From: WLXB01 sp040221475
GTDB taxonomy: Bacteria > Pseudomonadota > Alphaproteobacteria > Rhodospirillales > Rhodospirillaceae
Assembly: GCA_040221475.1 (NCBI GenBank)
Contig: JAVKEJ010000053.1
Coordinates: 496,001 to 560,000, forward strand
DNA length: 64,000 bases
Reading direction: 5' to 3'
The position numbers and the translations under genes are program-made. The stretch's first letter is position 1. Each line of letters begins with the position of its first letter. Positions 24,593 through 33,212 of this stretch are shown piece after piece. The notes below the pieces were generated by a model. That model was given only the letters and a program-made list of their open reading frames with translations, was not told the origin of the DNA and searched no databases.

Positions 24593-26221
24593 ATGACGCG
24601 GTTTATATTTATTACCGGCGGCGTGGTTTCTTCCCTTGGAAAAGGTCTCGCATCCGCTGCTCTTGGAGCACTGTTGCAGGCGCGCGGCTATTCCGTCCGG
24701 CTGCGCAAACTAGACCCCTATTTGAATGTTGATCCCGGGACGATGAGCCCGTTTCAGCACGGTGAAGTGTATGTCACGGATGATGGCGCTGAGACCGACT
24801 TGGATCTTGGCCACTATGAGCGCTTTACCGGGGTGCCATCGCGCCAGAGCGATAACGTAACGACCGGACGGCTGTACTCTGATGTGATCGCCAAGGAACG
24901 TCGCGGCGACTATCTGGGCGCAACCGTTCAAGTTATTCCGCACGTCACCGATGCCATTAAAGAGTTTGTGCAAGCTGATTTGAGCGGTGAGGACTTTGTG
25001 CTGTGCGAGATTGGCGGCACAGTGGGTGACATCGAGAGCCTTCCGTTTTTGGAGGCCATTCGTCAATTGGGCAATGAATTGGGGCCTGAGCGGTCGATGT
25101 TTCTGCATCTGACCTTGGTGCCCTATATCGCGGCCGCAGGTGAGTTAAAAACCAAACCAACGCAGCATTCGGTGAAAGAACTTCTGGGCCTCGGGATTCA
25201 ACCGCAAGTGCTGATCTGCCGGATGGAACAGCCAATGCCCGATGCGGAACGGCGCAAAATCTCGTTGTTTTGTAACGTCAGAAAAGACTGCGTCATTCCG
25301 GCGATGGACGTTGATTCCATTTATGCGGTGCCTATGGCTTATCACGAGCAGGGCTTGGATACGGTCGTCTGCCGTCATTTCCGCTTGCCAATTGATAAGA
25401 AACCAAGCCTGGCCATCTGGAACGATATCGTCAGTGCTGTGCGACGCCCCGAGGGCGAAGTCACCATTGCGGTGGTTGGAAAATATGTACAGTTGCCGGA
25501 TGCCTATAAGTCTCTATCAGAGGCTCTGACCCATGGTGGCATCGCCAACAATGTGAGCGTCAAACTGGACTGGATTGATGCTGAAATCTTTGAACGCGAA
25601 GATGTGGTGCAGCACCTGGAACATGTCCATGGTATTTTGGTGCCGGGTGGTTTTGGCGAGCGCGGCGCTGAGGGCAAAATCAAATCGGCGCAGTTCGCCC
25701 GTGAACGTGATGTGCCGTATTTTGGGATCTGCTTTGGCATGCAGATGGCGGTGATTGAAGCCGCACGCAATATTGCCGGCCTTACTGGCGCAACCTCAAC
25801 GGAATTTGGTCATGCCAAAGAGCCGGTGGTTGGTCTGATGACGGAATGGGCCAAAGGCAACTCAGTTGTGCAGCGTGGTGAGGAGGATGATCTGGGTGGC
25901 ACCATGAGACTGGGAGCGTATCCCTGTGATTTGGTGCCGGGCACACGCGTTGCTGACATTTACCGCTCGGCCACCATTTCAGAGCGCCATCGTCATCGTT
26001 ATGAAGTGAACATTACCTATCGAGAAAAACTAGAGGCGGCGGGCTTGACGTTCTCAGGGTTGTCACCAGACGGTGTTTTGCCTGAGATCGTTGAGTATGA
26101 AAATCATCCGTGGTTCATCGGCGTACAGTTCCATCCGGAATTGAAATCCAAGCCCTTTGACCCACATCCTTTGTTTACCTCGTTCATCGCTGCCGCTGTG
26201 GCCCAATCGCGGCTGGTTTAG
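24593..26221 (+). CDS. pyrG: CTP synthase
   Basis: PyrG makes CTP from UTP, ATP and glutamine. The 542-residue protein has the N-terminal synthase domain (FIFITGGVVSSLGKGLASAA P-loop, LDPYLNVDPGTMSPFQHGEV, CEIGGTVGDIES) and a C-terminal class I glutamine amidotransferase domain with VPGGFGERG, the nucleophile in FGICFGMQ and the His-Glu pair in VQFHPELKS. Length is the family norm. It sits 108 bases after secG and 26 before kdsA. Confidence 0.97.
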   Translation: MTRFIFITGGVVSSLGKGLASAALGALLQARGYSVRLRKLDPYLNVDPGTMSPFQHGEVYVTDDGAETDLDLGHYERFTGVPSRQSDNVTTGRLYSDVIAKERRGDYLGATVQVIPHVTDAIKEFVQADLSGEDFVLCEIGGTVGDIESLPFLEAIRQLGNELGPERSMFLHLTLVPYIAAAGELKTKPTQHSVKELLGLGIQPQVLICRMEQPMPDAERRKISLFCNVRKDCVIPAMDVDSIYAVPMAYHEQGLDTVVCRHFRLPIDKKPSLAIWNDIVSAVRRPEGEVTIAVVGKYVQLPDAYKSLSEALTHGGIANNVSVKLDWIDAEIFEREDVVQHLEHVHGILVPGGFGERGAEGKIKSAQFARERDVPYFGICFGMQMAVIEAARNIAGLTGATSTEFGHAKEPVVGLMTEWAKGNSVVQRGEEDDLGGTMRLGAYPCDLVPGTRVADIYRSATISERHRHRYEVNITYREKLEAAGLTFSGLSPDGVLPEIVEYENHPWFIGVQFHPELKSKPFDPHPLFTSFIAAAVAQSRLV

Positions 26222-26247
26222 CCGCTCACCGGAAGAGTCGTGTTGTC

Positions 26248-27102
26248 ATGAACCAATCCGCTTTCCCCCCGAAACATGTTGCCGTTGGCTCGTATTTTGT
26301 CGGGAATAATTTGCCGTTTGTGGTGATTGCCGGGCCATGCCAGATCGAGAGCCGGGACCATGCCTTGGAAACCGCCAGTGCGCTCAAAGAGATGGGTGAA
26401 AAAGCGGGCGTGCCAATCATCTACAAAAGCTCTTACGACAAAGCCAATCGCACCAGCGTTGCTGGTCAGCGCGGCTTAGGACTTGAAAAATCCTTACAGG
26501 TTTTTGCGGATGTACGTGAAGCAACGGGATTGCCAACACTGACAGACGTGCATGAAAAAGACCATTGCGCCCTTGTGGCGGAGGTCGCTGACGTGTTGCA
26601 GATTCCGGCGTTCCTCTGCCGTCAGACAGACTTGCTGATCGCGGCGGGTGAAACGGGTGCTGTGATCAACGTCAAAAAAGGGCAGTTTTTGGCGCCGTGG
26701 GACATGAAAAACGTGGCCGCCAAAGTGGCCTCAACAGGTAACGAGAAAATTCTCCTCACTGAACGCGGCGTATCCTTTGGCTACAATACGTTAGTAACCG
26801 ACATGCGCGCATTGCCGCAGATGGCACAAACCGGCTACCCCGTGGTGATTGATGCCACACATTCGGTACAGCAGCCTGGTGGTCAGGGCACAAGCTCGGG
26901 CGGCAAACGCGAGTTTGCGCCGGTGATTGCCCGAGCTGCTGTCGCGGTTGGGGTCGCAGCGGTGTTTATGGAAACACATGCGGACCCAGACAATGCCCCG
27001 TCTGACGGGCCAAATATGATTCACCTACACGACATGCCTGAGATTTTGGCGACCTTGAAAGCGCTTGATGAAATCGCCAAGGCCAGACCCGTCGTTATTT
27101 AA
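26248..27102 (+). CDS. kdsA: 3-deoxy-8-phosphooctulonate synthase
   Basis: KdsA condenses phosphoenolpyruvate with arabinose 5-phosphate to form KDO 8-phosphate for lipopolysaccharide. The 284-residue protein shows VVIAGPCQIESRDHALE, YKSSYDKANRTS, LTDVHEKDHC, QIPAFLCRQTDLL, NVKKGQFLAPWDM and DATHSVQQPGG, all diagnostic. The Cys of AGPCQ in the N-terminal motif suggests the metal-dependent form may apply, but I cannot decide by eye. Its presence implies a KDO-containing lipopolysaccharide. eno follows after 26 bases. Confidence 0.96.
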   Translation: MNQSAFPPKHVAVGSYFVGNNLPFVVIAGPCQIESRDHALETASALKEMGEKAGVPIIYKSSYDKANRTSVAGQRGLGLEKSLQVFADVREATGLPTLTDVHEKDHCALVAEVADVLQIPAFLCRQTDLLIAAGETGAVINVKKGQFLAPWDMKNVAAKVASTGNEKILLTERGVSFGYNTLVTDMRALPQMAQTGYPVVIDATHSVQQPGGQGTSSGGKREFAPVIARAAVAVGVAAVFMETHADPDNAPSDGPNMIHLHDMPEILATLKALDEIAKARPVVI

Positions 27103-27128
27103 ATTAGCTCTGTACGAAGAGGATTTTC

Positions 27129-28415
27129 ATGAGTTCGATTATTGATATTGCGGCCCGGGAAATTTTGGATAGCCGGGGCAATCCAACCGTTGAGGTGGAT
27201 GTTATTCTCGACACGGGGGCGAGTGGCCGAGCCGCTGTGCCGTCTGGGGCCTCAACTGGCGCGCATGAAGCGGTTGAACTGCGCGATAGCGATAAAACGC
27301 GCTATAACGGTAAGGGTGTTCTGAAAGCTGTTGAAGCGGTGAACGGTGAAATTTTCCAGGCGCTGTCTGGTTTCGATGCCGATGAACAGCGCCATATCGA
27401 TCAGACACTGATTGATCTGGATGGCACGCCCAACAAGGCGCGTCTCGGTGCTAATGCGATCCTGGGTGTTTCGTTGGCAGTGGCCAAAGCGGCCGCTGAT
27501 GATGCGGGCCTGGATTTGTATCGTTATGTGGGGGGCGCAGCGGCGCATGTTTTACCCGTGCCGATGATGAATATCATCAACGGTGGAGAGCACGCGGATA
27601 ATCCTATCGATATTCAGGAATTTATGGTGATGCCGGTTGGCGCGGATGATGGCGTTGAGGCCATTCGCATTGGTGCGGAAATTTTCCACGCCTTGAAGAA
27701 ACAACTGGCTGAAGCAGGACATAACACCAACGTGGGGGACGAAGGCGGTTTTGCGCCGAACATCGACAGCGCGGACTCTGCTCTCGGTTTTATTATGAAA
27801 GCCATTGAGTCTGCAGGGTACAAACCCGGCCAAGATGTTGTGCTGGCTTTGGATTCCGCGTCTACGGAATTCTACAAAGACGGCGTTTACAACATGGCCG
27901 GTGAAGGCAAGAAGCTTGATGCCGGTGGCATGGTGAAATTCTATGAAGATCTGACCTCACGCTATCCCATTGTCTCGATTGAAGACGGCATGGCCGAAGA
28001 TGACTGGGACGGCTGGAAAGCATTGACCGATGCGATTGGTGGTCGGGTGCAGTTGGTGGGTGATGATTTGTTTGTCACCAATCCTGATCGCTTGAGAGAC
28101 GGGATTGCGAAGGGTGTGGCCAACTCCATCCTGGTGAAGGTCAATCAGATCGGCACACTGACGGAAACCCTGGAAGCCGTTGAGATGGCCCATAAAGCGA
28201 GTTACACGGCGGTGATGTCGCACCGCTCGGGTGAGACGGAAGATTCAACCATTGCAGACCTTGCGGTGGCCACCAACTGTGGACAGATCAAAACAGGGTC
28301 GCTGTCGCGTTCTGACCGGCTGGCCAAGTACAACCAGTTGATCCGTATTGCGGAAGGTCTTGATCAGTCGGCGCGCTATGCTGGGCCAGGGTTGAAGCAA
28401 CGCTGGGGGCTGTAG
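27129..28415 (+). CDS. eno: Enolase
   Basis: Enolase converts 2-phosphoglycerate to phosphoenolpyruvate and supplies the substrate for KdsA, its neighbour. The 428-residue protein has AREILDSRGNPTVEVDV, SGASTGAHEAVELRD, MMNIINGGEHADN, VGDEGGFAPN (catalytic Glu), ALDSASTEFY, SIEDGMAEDDW, VGDDLFVTNP (metal ligands), VKVNQIGTLTE (catalytic Lys) and MSHRSGETED. The set is complete. A SUMF1-type gene converges 12 bases later, marking the left edge of the accessory block between eno and ftsB. Confidence 0.97.
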   Translation: MSSIIDIAAREILDSRGNPTVEVDVILDTGASGRAAVPSGASTGAHEAVELRDSDKTRYNGKGVLKAVEAVNGEIFQALSGFDADEQRHIDQTLIDLDGTPNKARLGANAILGVSLAVAKAAADDAGLDLYRYVGGAAAHVLPVPMMNIINGGEHADNPIDIQEFMVMPVGADDGVEAIRIGAEIFHALKKQLAEAGHNTNVGDEGGFAPNIDSADSALGFIMKAIESAGYKPGQDVVLALDSASTEFYKDGVYNMAGEGKKLDAGGMVKFYEDLTSRYPIVSIEDGMAEDDWDGWKALTDAIGGRVQLVGDDLFVTNPDRLRDGIAKGVANSILVKVNQIGTLTETLEAVEMAHKASYTAVMSHRSGETEDSTIADLAVATNCGQIKTGSLSRSDRLAKYNQLIRIAEGLDQSARYAGPGLKQRWGL

Positions 28416-28427
28416 TCCCGGTCGAGA

Positions 28428-29348
28428 TTATTCGGCCACCTCTAACTCACGCACCAGTCTGAATCCGAGAGAATACACCGCGATGTGCGGTGAGGGCGCT
28501 TTGCTGCGGTTGGCCGCGCGGAGGTGTCCCGGGAAGATGTTGCTGAAGCCGCCCCCGCGATCGAGCACCGCGTTGCACAGGCCACCATTACCCCAGGCTG
28601 ATCCGTCTGTTGGTGCGCCTTCAAAAGAGTCCCGGTAACAATCGGCTTGCCACTCCCAGACATTTCCGATGGTGTCATGCAGGCCAAAACCGTTCGGCAG
28701 GTAAGAGCCGACAGGAGCGGTGCCAAAGCCGACACCATCCTCACAATTCACCGCATTCCACGTCGGCACGTCGGCCTTCGCGCTGAGATCAGACACATTG
28801 GCATAGGTGCAGGCATCATCTGGACCTCCGGGAAATGAGTAGGCGGTTTGCGTGCCACCGCGCACGGCGTATTCCCACTCGGCTTCAGACGGAAGACGAT
28901 AGGTGTAGCCGGTGGTTTCCGTGAGCCAGTCGGCATAGGCGACGGCATCCCACCACGAGACACACACCATGGGGTGATCGTCGCTCACAGTATAGTCGGG
29001 GTCGAGCCAGGAGTTGGCGTCTTGGAATGCGAGCTGTGTGCCGTTCCAGATCAGACAGCGGGCGTTGCCCCAATGGCCCGTGTCATTAACGAAGGCGGCA
29101 AACTGTTTGCGGGTGATTTCGTATTTGCCAATGGCAAATGGTTTGGCATGCGTGACGGTGCGCACCGGGCCTTCATCGCTGTCACGGTTTTGCTCGTCGG
29201 TTGGCGAGCCCATCTCAAACTGGCCGGCCGGAATAACAACCATCTCCGGGCAGTCTTTGCAGTCTTTGAAACTATCACCAATCTGGGGCGGGCCTGAGGC
29301 GCAGCCCGCCAGAGTGAGCAGCAGAGCGAGGGGGGCTGCCGTGCGCAT
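28428..29348 (-). CDS. SUMF1/FGE-fold lipoprotein (copy 5 of 5)
   Basis: This 306-residue protein has a lipobox, LALLLTLAGC-ASG, so it should be a lipid-anchored envelope protein, unlike its four soluble paralogues. Then come FKDCKDCPEM, VVIPAGQFEMGSP, RLPSEAEWEYAVRGG, TIGNVWEWQADC and RGGGFSNIFPGHLRAANRS, with no FGE cysteine pair. The cysteine ladder is RCLIW, MVCVSWW, ACTYANVSDL, NCEDGV, ADCYRDSF, GLCNAV. Its ATG shares one base with the stop of the upstream SnoaL-like gene (TGATG), so the two are co-translated. Confidence 0.82.
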   Translation of the reverse strand: MRTAAPLALLLTLAGCASGPPQIGDSFKDCKDCPEMVVIPAGQFEMGSPTDEQNRDSDEGPVRTVTHAKPFAIGKYEITRKQFAAFVNDTGHWGNARCLIWNGTQLAFQDANSWLDPDYTVSDDHPMVCVSWWDAVAYADWLTETTGYTYRLPSEAEWEYAVRGGTQTAYSFPGGPDDACTYANVSDLSAKADVPTWNAVNCEDGVGFGTAPVGSYLPNGFGLHDTIGNVWEWQADCYRDSFEGAPTDGSAWGNGGLCNAVLDRGGGFSNIFPGHLRAANRSKAPSPHIAVYSLGFRLVRELEVAE

Positions 29349-29878
29349 CAGAGGTTCAACTGCTTAAGGAGTTGTTCTTCCAGATGCGGGGCTGCACCTT
29401 CGGCACCGTTGTCGATGTCCAGCAAGACCTTCCAGCCATCTGCTGTCATTTCCAGCAGCGCGATGTAGCGGCCATTGGAGCCCTCGCCGACCTGCGTGCC
29501 AGTTTCTGTATCGACAACCACAGAGGCGTAGTCGCAGATGATGTAAGACCAGTCGCCGATGTCATCGCCGTTGACTTCCATGGCGATAATCTCAGACACC
29601 AGATAGGGTTTGCTAGAGGACGCGAAAGCTTTGCCCCAACTTTCTTCCAAGTCATCCCGGCCAGTAAGTTCCATGCGTTTGGTGTGGGCGACAACCAGAC
29701 GCTCAAGATAGTCATTGACCGAACCTTCCAGGTCTACGGCATTAAAGCGTGCCACCGTATCGTCGTGGAATTTTTGTACAGCGGCATACTGGGCTTCTGT
29801 GCCGCCGTTGAGATCGATGGCATGTGCTGCGATTGGTGCCGTGATTAAGGCGGCGGCAATAATGAGATGTTTAATCAT
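29348..29878 (-). CDS. Secreted SnoaL/NTF2-like protein
   Basis: This 176-residue protein has a signal peptide (MIKHLIIAAALITAPIAAHA) and a mature part resembling the cone-shaped NTF2/SnoaL fold used by ketosteroid isomerase-like and DUF4440-like proteins: YAAVQKFHDDTVARFNAVD, LVVAHTKRMELTGRDDLEESW, IIAMEVNGDDIGDWSYIICDYASVV and a final LLEMTADGWKVLLDIDN strand. No catalytic set is certain. It is coupled to the SUMF1-type lipoprotein downstream, so the two may act together in the envelope. This fold call is tentative. Confidence 0.6.
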   Translation of the reverse strand: MIKHLIIAAALITAPIAAHAIDLNGGTEAQYAAVQKFHDDTVARFNAVDLEGSVNDYLERLVVAHTKRMELTGRDDLEESWGKAFASSSKPYLVSEIIAMEVNGDDIGDWSYIICDYASVVVDTETGTQVGEGSNGRYIALLEMTADGWKVLLDIDNGAEGAAPHLEEQLLKQLNL

Positions 29879-29964
29879 AGTCTGGTCCCTCGGACAGTCA
29901 TGGGGTTAACATGAGTCCGAGGGTACACCAGTTTATCCATCCCCCGCAAAGAGGGGCGGTTAAG

Positions 29965-31839
29965 TTACTCAGCCGCTTCGACCTTGACCTCTTCTTTGAT
30001 CTTTTCTTTAATCTCATCTGCTGGCATGTAGAGCGAGCCGCCAGCGCGGTATTTTTCAGCCATTTCAGCCATACCCTTCTCAGCATCACCAAAGCCACCT
30101 TTGGCCGCTTCATCCCGGATATCCTGAGAGATTTTCATGGAACAGAACTTGGGCCCGCACATGGAGCAGAAGTGCGCCACCTTGTGGGCCTCTTTGGGCA
30201 GGGTCTGATCGTGATACAGGCGGGCTGTTTCCGGATCGAGGGAGAGGTTGAACTGGTCTTCCCAGCGGAACTCAAACCGGGCACGTGATAAGGCATCATC
30301 GCGGTCTTGGGCACCGGGGTGCCCTTTGGCGAGATCAGCGGCATGGGCGGCTATTTTGTAGGTGATCACGCCGACCTTGACGTCTTCACGATCTGGCAGG
30401 CCGAGATGCTCTTTCGGAGTGACGTAACAGAGCATGGCCGTGCCGAACCAGCCGATCATGGCGGCCCCGATTCCAGAGGTGATATGATCGTATCCTGGGG
30501 CGATATCAGTGGTCAGCGGACCAAGCGTGTAGAACGGCGCTTCGCCGCATTCCTTGAGCTGCTTCTCCATGTTGACTTTGATCTTGTGCATCGGCACATG
30601 GCCGGGGCCTTCGATCATCACCTGACAGTCTTTTTTCCAGGCAACTTCAGTTAACTCGCCAAGGGTTTCCAGTTCAGCGAATTGGGCCTTGTCGTTGGCA
30701 TCTGCAATGGAGCCGGGGCGCAGACCATCGCCGAGCGAGAAGCTGACATCATACATGCGCATGATGTCGCAGATGTCTTCGAAGTGCTCATAAAGGAAGG
30801 ACTCTTTGTGATGGGCCAGACACCATTTGGCCATGATGGATCCGCCACGCGAGACGATCCCTGTGGTGCGTTCTGCCGTCAGAGGCACATAGGGCAGGCG
30901 CACACCCGCGTGAATGGTAAAGTAATCAACACCTTGTTCAGCTTGTTCGATGAGGGTTTCACGGAAGACGTCCCAGTTGAGGTCTTCAGCGACGCCGTTG
31001 ACCTTTTCTAAAGCCTGGTAAATCGGCACGGTGCCGATGGGGACGGGGCTGTTGCGAATGATCCATTCGCGAATATTGTGAATGTTGCGGCCAGTTGAGA
31101 GGTCCATAACATTATCGGCCCCCCACCGCGTGGCCCAGACCAGCTTTTCAACTTCTTCCTCCATCGACGACGTGACGGCGGAATTGCCAATATTGGCGTT
31201 TATTTTGACCAGGAAGTTTCGGCCAATAATCATAGGCTCGGCTTCTGGGTGATTGATATTGGACGGAATGATGGCGCGGCCGCGAGCGATTTCGTCACGG
31301 ACGAATTCTGGTGTGCAGTAATCGGGAATCTCGGCGCCGAAGTCTTCACCATCACGGGCCAAAGCTTCGGCGGCTTGAGTCCGGCCCTGGTTTTCGCGGA
31401 TGGCAATGAATTCCATTTCCGGGGTAATGATACCGGCGCGCGCATAAGCGATTTGGGTGACGGCTTTACCGTCTTTGGCTCGATAGGGACGGTTCAAATT
31501 CGGAAATTCTGGCGCCATTTTATCTTTTGAGACAAAGCCATTGTCGGCAGGCGTCACAGGGCGGCCATCATACTGTTCGACGTCGCCGCGCGCGGTGATC
31601 CAGGGCTCGCGCAGGCGCGGCAGTCCGGCGGAGATGTCTGTTTTGACCGCTGGGTCCGTGTAAGGGCCAGAGCAGTCGTAAACCGTAACCGGCGGCTCAT
31701 TCGCGGTTGGATGTAACCCGATTTCCCGCATTGGCACCCGAATCTCGGGATGCAGAACCCCAGGTTTGTAAACCTTTTTTGAGGCCGGGAGCGGGCCAGT
31801 GCTGACTTTAGGTTTTGCTGAGGGGCTGACGTGGTTCAT
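29965..31839 (-). CDS. thiC: Phosphomethylpyrimidine synthase ThiC
   Basis: ThiC is the radical-SAM enzyme that rearranges aminoimidazole ribotide to the HMP phosphate pyrimidine of thiamin. The 624-residue protein has the N-terminal extension, FLVKINANIGNSAV, VMDLSTGRNIHNIREWI, TIHAGVRLPYVPL, RGGSIMAKWCLAHH, SFSLGDGLRPGSIADAND, MIEGPGHVPMHKI and, near the end, the 4Fe-4S motif CSMCGPKFCSM. Length fits. A TPP riboswitch precedes it on the same strand, so expression should fall when thiamin pyrophosphate is abundant. No other thi gene is adjacent. Confidence 0.97.
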   Translation of the reverse strand: MNHVSPSAKPKVSTGPLPASKKVYKPGVLHPEIRVPMREIGLHPTANEPPVTVYDCSGPYTDPAVKTDISAGLPRLREPWITARGDVEQYDGRPVTPADNGFVSKDKMAPEFPNLNRPYRAKDGKAVTQIAYARAGIITPEMEFIAIRENQGRTQAAEALARDGEDFGAEIPDYCTPEFVRDEIARGRAIIPSNINHPEAEPMIIGRNFLVKINANIGNSAVTSSMEEEVEKLVWATRWGADNVMDLSTGRNIHNIREWIIRNSPVPIGTVPIYQALEKVNGVAEDLNWDVFRETLIEQAEQGVDYFTIHAGVRLPYVPLTAERTTGIVSRGGSIMAKWCLAHHKESFLYEHFEDICDIMRMYDVSFSLGDGLRPGSIADANDKAQFAELETLGELTEVAWKKDCQVMIEGPGHVPMHKIKVNMEKQLKECGEAPFYTLGPLTTDIAPGYDHITSGIGAAMIGWFGTAMLCYVTPKEHLGLPDREDVKVGVITYKIAAHAADLAKGHPGAQDRDDALSRARFEFRWEDQFNLSLDPETARLYHDQTLPKEAHKVAHFCSMCGPKFCSMKISQDIRDEAAKGGFGDAEKGMAEMAEKYRAGGSLYMPADEIKEKIKEEVKVEAAE

Positions 31840-31934
31840 GGCGGCCTTTCCTACACACGCTAAGGCGCGTGAATTATGATGATCCTGCGTCTGACGGTTC
31901 TTTTGGGAGGGGGTGCGGCGTTCAGGCCGGGTAC

Positions 31935-32049
31935 CATTCCCTACGCCAGTACAAGCTGGATCAGGTTCTTAGGGTCGTTAAGCCGCGCTAACCGACTACG
32001 TTCGATCAGCGCTCTTTAACCTCTCAACCCCGTATGGCGGGGCTCCCCT
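31935..32049 (-). promoter_or_regulatory. TPP riboswitch (THI element) of thiC
   Basis: Read on the minus strand it starts GGGGAGCC, continues through a CCCCGCC/GGGG hairpin into TTGAGAGG, and ends with CCCTAAGAACCTGATC followed by a short variable hairpin and TACTGGCGTAGGGAA. These are the conserved pyrimidine-sensing and pyrophosphate-sensing parts of the thiamin pyrophosphate riboswitch. It ends about 95 bases before the thiC start; whether it acts on transcription or translation is not clear from sequence. Confidence 0.93.
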
Positions 32050-32221
32050 TTGGTAAAATCACACTAGAACTGCAGGTCGGTAGGGTCAACGTAAAGCGGT
32101 GATTGGGGCCCGGTTTTTATTCTCGTCTGTAATCGCCTTACTTTGAGTGATACGATTTAGGGTAATGCCACGTATACATAACAAATCCCTTGTTATCAGC
32201 GAGTTTAAGGAGATCATTAGT

Positions 32222-32443
32222 ATGGAACCGAATGTCAGTGTAATTGACCGCGTCATCCGCATTCTTGTTGGGGCCGCATTGGTCGCCATTCCCTTTACCA
32301 TCCCCACAAATGGCGATTGGGTCAGGCAATTGATGGAAATTGTGGCGGGCTTGTTGGGCCTCTCACTGGTTGCATCCGGCGTACTTGCGTATTGCTGGGT
32401 CTACAACATGTTGGGCATTAACACCTGTAAACCGACGAGCTAA
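32222..32443 (+). CDS. DUF2892/YgaP-like small membrane protein
   Basis: This 73-residue inner-membrane protein has two hydrophobic stretches (VIRILVGAALVAIPFTIP and LMEIVAGLLGLSLVASGVLA) and the CWVYNMLGINTC end typical of DUF2892 proteins, which often accompany rhodanese or sulfur-handling genes. Only the end cysteines and fold are seen here. ATG 32222 has AAGGAGAT 9 bases upstream; an upstream in-frame start at 32147 would overrun non-family sequence. Confidence 0.75.
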   Translation: MEPNVSVIDRVIRILVGAALVAIPFTIPTNGDWVRQLMEIVAGLLGLSLVASGVLAYCWVYNMLGINTCKPTS

Positions 32444-32467
32444 ACTTAAACTGACGTGAGTATAGTT

Positions 32468-32518
32468 TCGCGGTGATGTGATTACCTGTGGTTCTCGCGG
32501 TGATGTGATCACTTGTGG
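32468..32518. repeat. 24-base direct repeat upstream of the peroxiredoxin-like gene
   Basis: TCGCGGTGATGTGATTACCTGTGG (32468-32491, given here as TCGCGGTGATGTGAT plus nine bases) recurs at 32495-32518 with two changes and a 27-base period. The second copy includes the palindrome GTGATCAC. The copies end 61 bases before the start codon, a usual place for tandem regulator sites. Confidence 0.6.
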
Positions 32519-32578
32519 GCTTAACCCCACCTTGCAACATGATACTCTGCGGCACTTACAATCAGTGAGGAGGCCGCA

Positions 32579-33151
32579 GTGCGCGCCATTTTATCTAGTT
32601 TAGTAATTTTGTTTGGTCTGGGCTCCGCTGCCTCTGCGGCGGAAACCATTGATGTCGGTCCGGCGGTCGGCTCAAGCATTCCAGACGCCTTTAATGTGCG
32701 CGATGCCAACGGAACGGCGTTAACTTACACCGACGTTGCGGGCGAGCAGGGCCTGGTTTTGGCCTTTGTCCGATCTGCAAGCTGGTGTCCGTTTTGCCAG
32801 TCGCAAATGAAAGACCTTCAAAACATCGCCGCTGACTTGAAAGAGAAGGGCTACGAGCTGGCCGTTCTGAGCTATGACGCGCCGAAGGTGCTGGATCAAT
32901 TCGCCAAAAAGCAGGGCATTTCCTACACCCTACTGTCTGACGAGGGCTCCAAGGTTATTGATGCTTTTGACGTCCGTGACCCACAGTACGGTGAAGACTC
33001 AATGGCCTACGGCGTGCCGCAACCTGTGATCTTCATTATTGATCCTGCTGGAACCGTTCAGGGTAAACTGGCCCTAGAAGGTTATCGTGACCGGCCACCG
33101 CTTGAAGACGTGATGGCTGAGGTCGAACGTATTCTGGGCAAGATGTCGTAA
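32579..33151 (+). CDS. Secreted peroxiredoxin/thioredoxin-fold protein (AhpC-TSA family)
   Basis: This 190-residue protein has a signal peptide (MRAILSSLVILFGLGSAASA) and a redoxin fold with LAFVRSASWCPFCQSQMKDLQ, a C-x2-C site at about residue 69, then YELAVLSYDAP, YTLLSDEGSKVIDAFDVRD and PQPVIFIIDPAGTVQ with the cis-proline. WCPFC suggests a thiol-disulfide or peroxidase role in the periplasm. The start is GTG 32579, preceded by GAGGAGG. Tandem repeats upstream and a strong terminator downstream suggest a regulated single-gene unit. Confidence 0.8.
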   Translation: MRAILSSLVILFGLGSAASAAETIDVGPAVGSSIPDAFNVRDANGTALTYTDVAGEQGLVLAFVRSASWCPFCQSQMKDLQNIAADLKEKGYELAVLSYDAPKVLDQFAKKQGISYTLLSDEGSKVIDAFDVRDPQYGEDSMAYGVPQPVIFIIDPAGTVQGKLALEGYRDRPPLEDVMAEVERILGKMS

Positions 33152-33174
33152 TTGCGCTGATATACGCCAAAGTT

Positions 33175-33212
33175 AATGGGCCGGCTCAAAGATGAACTGG
33201 CCCATTTTTATG
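33175..33212 (+). terminator. Rho-independent terminator after the peroxiredoxin-like gene
   Basis: AATGGGCC (33175-33182) pairs with GGCCCATT (33199-33206) across a 16-base loop, followed by TTTTATG. It lies 24 bases after the stop codon and next to the end of the convergent acyltransferase gene. Confidence 0.7.
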
